A stretch of 25,133 nt of DNA, taken from the NCBI GenBank assembly GCA_021648425.1, contig JAKISV010000018.1, positions 1 to 25,133 of the forward strand. The letters run 5' to 3'. The notes below the pieces were generated by a model. That model did no database searches. It was not told the DNA's origin and saw only the letters and a list, made by a program, of their open reading frames with translations. This DNA is from Rhizobiaceae bacterium. GTDB taxonomy: Bacteria; Pseudomonadota; Alphaproteobacteria; Rhizobiales; Rhizobiaceae. Shown piece by piece: positions 22,622-25,133 of the stretch; within the stretch, counting starts at the first letter, position 1; every line of letters starts with the position of its first letter. Both the position numbers and the translations under genes were made by a program.

Positions 22622-23815
22622 ATGAATGATTTTTCTTCTTTTGGTTTAAACAGTGCAATAAAGTTGTTGAAACTTTCAGCGCTGGCAGGTGCCTTGATGT
22701 TTGTATCAAACAGTTTTGTCGCTCCGGCCACGGCACAAACCAATGCCTGTTTGCAATTACAAAATCAACTCAGCTCACTGAGTGTCGGTGGCAACAGGCG
22801 TGCAGCTCCCAGCAAGCGATACCGTCAATATGACCAGGCCGTAAAAAATCAGAAACGGCAGATCAGTAAAACCCAGAGAATGTCCCTTCGCAACGGGTGC
22901 GCTGTAGGTATTTTTGGCAAACGCAATTCCTCCACCTGTCGACGTATAAAGAAAAGTATAGATCAAATGAGCGCCAATCTGGCTGATCTTGAGCGCGAAC
23001 GCAGACGATTGGCTCCCCGACAGGCCCGCACAAATAACAATCAACGAAATTCTATTATCAGAGCAATGAACAGGCGTGGTTGTTTTACCAATAGAACACG
23101 CCAGCGTGCGGCTCTTGAAAGACCTCGCAAACGCTCGATTGTCGAACAGTTATTTGGCCTTCGAACTTATGGCAATGATGGCCAGAGAGGGGATTTTGAA
23201 CGCCCCACTAAGGTATTGCCTGCACGCAGCAATACATACCGCACGATGTGTGTGCGCAAAAAAGACGGTTACTATTTTCCTATAAGTTTTTCGACCACCC
23301 AGGATCGTTTTAATACTGACGAGCAAATCTGTCAGGCAAAATGCCAAGGCACTGATGTGGCACTTTATTACCATGCGATGCCAAGCGAAGACAGCGAAGA
23401 TATGATTTCATTTCGCGGCCAACAACCTTATGCGGATCTGCCAACGGCATTTTCCTATCGAAAGAAATTTGATCCCGATGCTTCCTGCCGTTATTCTTCG
23501 GGTGTGTTAGAAGAAATTGCCGGTTCCAATGGCGAACGTATAAATAGAGTGAATGAAACAGGTAGTATTTTGTCACGAATTGGTGCTCCAATTTTTCGTG
23601 AAGATCGAGAACAAGATTCCGAAACCCTGGCAAACCTGGATGGTCAATTTGGCGCAAAAGAAATCAAACGTCTGCTGACCAAACAAGAAGAAACACCAGA
23701 AGACCGGCTCTTATCTGCGGCCGATAAAAAAATCAGGGTAGTCGGGCCAACGTTTTATCCCGTCCAACAAGCAGCAAAATCGCCGCCAGTTCCGGACCGT
23801 GCTCTCGACCGGTAA
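22622..23815 (+). CDS. Secreted DUF2865 protein
   Basis: 397 residues. The N-terminus has a hydrophobic segment at about 19-35 ending VAPATAQT, a good signal peptidase I site, so it is exported to the periplasm. The middle is rich in Arg/Gln/Asn and probably partly helical (residues about 60-150). The conserved core is CVRKKDGYYFPISFSTTQDRF, then EQICQAKCQGTDVALYYHAMP and PTAFSYRKKFDPDASC, with paired cysteines that may form disulfides; this is the DUF2865 signature, known mainly from Rhizobiales and without assigned function. RVVGPTFYP close to the end is also typical, which supports the reading frame through the 83 bp overlapping gltX on the other strand. The ribosome-binding site is weak. 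Confidence 0.8.
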   Translation: MNDFSSFGLNSAIKLLKLSALAGALMFVSNSFVAPATAQTNACLQLQNQLSSLSVGGNRRAAPSKRYRQYDQAVKNQKRQISKTQRMSLRNGCAVGIFGKRNSSTCRRIKKSIDQMSANLADLERERRRLAPRQARTNNNQRNSIIRAMNRRGCFTNRTRQRAALERPRKRSIVEQLFGLRTYGNDGQRGDFERPTKVLPARSNTYRTMCVRKKDGYYFPISFSTTQDRFNTDEQICQAKCQGTDVALYYHAMPSEDSEDMISFRGQQPYADLPTAFSYRKKFDPDASCRYSSGVLEEIAGSNGERINRVNETGSILSRIGAPIFREDREQDSETLANLDGQFGAKEIKRLLTKQEETPEDRLLSAADKKIRVVGPTFYPVQQAAKSPPVPDRALDR

Positions 23816-25091
23816 GCGCCTTGCGCAATGGCATGAAAAGGCCCCTGCCCTTACGCCCGGTTTTTTGCTTGATTTGCGTAGTCCACTGATTCCAGGTGCT
23901 TGCGTCCCAGGGCTCTGCGGGCAGTAATTCTTTACATTCACTCAGAAAACCCGCGTCTTCTTCATCAATAACCGGTTTGCCATGTTCCACCATCTGCCAC
24001 CAGTCGGCAGCTTCAGGCACTTTGTTGATATTCTCGCGTACAACATTCCAAAATGCTTCTCCACCACCTACGTCCACATCTTCAAGTCGTTCGCGCACTT
24101 CTTTATAGGGCTTAATGTGTACCAGCTTCTTATTTAATCCATCCAGTTCAGCTACATCAAATCGCGCCGGTGATTTAGTAACTGTTGCGGGATCAAATCG
24201 CTGCACCAACTCTTCCATTGTCGCCACGGCATCAACGGCATTGGATGTGCCAATCAAAACCGCAAGACTGGCAACTGCCATAGGTTCATACCCGTCTTCA
24301 TTCAGGGATGCTATTGAAAGTGAACCCAGACGTTTTGACAATCCCTCACCACTGGCCGAAGTCAGCAAATTGTGATGCCCAAACCCAGGAGGGGTAGCAC
24401 CCAGTGCTTTGAAAATCGCAATCTGTGCAGCCGTATTTGTAACGTGATCATCACCACGGATAATGTGGCTAACACCCATTTTGATATCATCAACAACAGA
24501 TGGCAAAGTGTAGAGATAGGTGCCGTCTTCACGCACCAGCACGGGGTCTGACATGGAAGCCAGATCGATTGATTGCTCAGCGCGTATTACATCGTTCCAT
24601 TTGACCGATGTGCGCACCATATTACCTGGCTCCCCATCAAAGTTAGGTAATAAAAACCGCCAGTGCGGTTTCCTGCCTTCAGCTTCAAGTTTTACTTTTT
24701 GTTCTTCATCAAGGCCAAGGCCGCTTCGGTCATAAACCGGTGGCAAGCCGCGTGCCAGTTGACGTTTTCTTTTTCGATCAAGTTCATCGGGTGTTTCATA
24801 ACAGGCATACAACAGACCTGCATCACGCAATTTTTGGGCGGCATCATCATAGGCTGGAAAATTATCCGACTGGCGCTCAATACGATCAGGTTCAATGCCA
24901 AGCCAGCGAATGTCTTTTAATATCTGATCTGCATATTCTGTTTTCGAACGGGCTTTGTCAGTATCGTCAAAGCGCAGAATAAATTCCCCATTGGCTTTTT
25001 TTGCAAATAGCCAGTTGATCAGCGCAGTGCGCGCATTGCCGATATGAATATTGCCGGTTGGAGACGGCGCGAAGCGAACAGTGGGTGTCAT
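23733..25091 (-). CDS. gltX: Glutamyl-tRNA synthetase
   Basis: 452 residues, within the usual length for bacterial GluRS. Class I signatures are present: APSPTGNIHIGNA (HIGH at residues 16-19) and GEGLSKR (KMSKS equivalent at about 250-254). The Glu-recognition stretch is LRFDDTDKARS, the FDDTD form found in one of the two GluRS types of alphaproteobacteria. It charges tRNA-Glu (or tRNA-Gln in the transamidation route) with glutamate; which one cannot be read from sequence alone. The C-terminus ends LLLVGRDKTLARLP, the normal end of the anticodon-binding domain, so the overlap with the DUF2865 gene is real coding sequence on both strands. The start ATG has a weak AAAAG upstream; any promoter lies in the last ~40 bp or beyond the window. 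Confidence 0.95.
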   Translation of the reverse strand: MTPTVRFAPSPTGNIHIGNARTALINWLFAKKANGEFILRFDDTDKARSKTEYADQILKDIRWLGIEPDRIERQSDNFPAYDDAAQKLRDAGLLYACYETPDELDRKRKRQLARGLPPVYDRSGLGLDEEQKVKLEAEGRKPHWRFLLPNFDGEPGNMVRTSVKWNDVIRAEQSIDLASMSDPVLVREDGTYLYTLPSVVDDIKMGVSHIIRGDDHVTNTAAQIAIFKALGATPPGFGHHNLLTSASGEGLSKRLGSLSIASLNEDGYEPMAVASLAVLIGTSNAVDAVATMEELVQRFDPATVTKSPARFDVAELDGLNKKLVHIKPYKEVRERLEDVDVGGGEAFWNVVRENINKVPEAADWWQMVEHGKPVIDEEDAGFLSECKELLPAEPWDASTWNQWTTQIKQKTGRKGRGLFMPLRKALTGREHGPELAAILLLVGRDKTLARLP

Positions 25092-25133
25092 TTTGAAAAC
25101 TTTTTATAGCAAGATGGGATTTGTGTTGGCTTT

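Overview
The window looks like the chromosome of an alphaproteobacterium of the Rhizobiales (Hyphomicrobiales), probably a free-living or marine lineage with moderate GC (judged by eye, not computed). The clues are a growth-pole-ring (GPR/RgsE)-like giant coiled-coil protein, a DUF2865 secreted protein, a cobalamin-dependent ribonucleotide reductase of alphaproteobacterial type, and a GluRS with the FDDTD motif. No rRNA, tRNA, CRISPR array, transposase, integrase or phage gene was found.

Layout. (1) 1-2338, plus strand: the 3' part of an ABC-type ATPase whose nucleotide-binding domain has lost key catalytic residues, then a single-domain cyclic-nucleotide-binding protein, then a PhnP/COG1235-like metallo-beta-lactamase hydrolase. 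(2) 2620-7337, plus strand: a compact operon of a CelD/FemAB-type acyltransferase, a Wzx/MATE-type flippase, and two same-length tandem paralogues with a JmjC/cupin Fe(II)/2-oxoglutarate signature; this looks like a small surface-glycan or lipid-linked product module. (3) 7346-12355, minus strand: an enoyl-reductase-like MDR protein and nrdJ. Upstream of nrdJ lie two NrdR boxes starting 31 bp apart, a leader of roughly 300 nt and about 600 bp of non-coding DNA. (4) 13303-14187, minus strand: an adrenodoxin-type [2Fe-2S] ferredoxin and a stand-alone Hpt protein. (5) 14537-18877, plus strand: the GPR-like protein with a tandem 33-residue repeat. (6) 19027-20649, plus strand: an overlapping cobalt-type nitrile hydratase operon (alpha, beta, activator). 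(7) 20659-25091: a threonine/serine dehydratase (minus), an SDR lacking the catalytic Tyr/Lys (plus), a DUF2865 exported protein (plus), and gltX (minus). The last two are convergent and overlap in coding sequence by 83 bp.

How they fit together. Most genes are core or lineage-typical housekeeping. The best candidates for something undescribed are the acyltransferase-flippase-double JmjC operon and the cNMP-sensor/MBL/degenerate ABC cluster. The best-supported regulatory finding is the NrdR box pair. Two enzymes here depend on cobalt chemistry (NrdJ through B12, nitrile hydratase directly), but nothing in the sequence shows they are linked.
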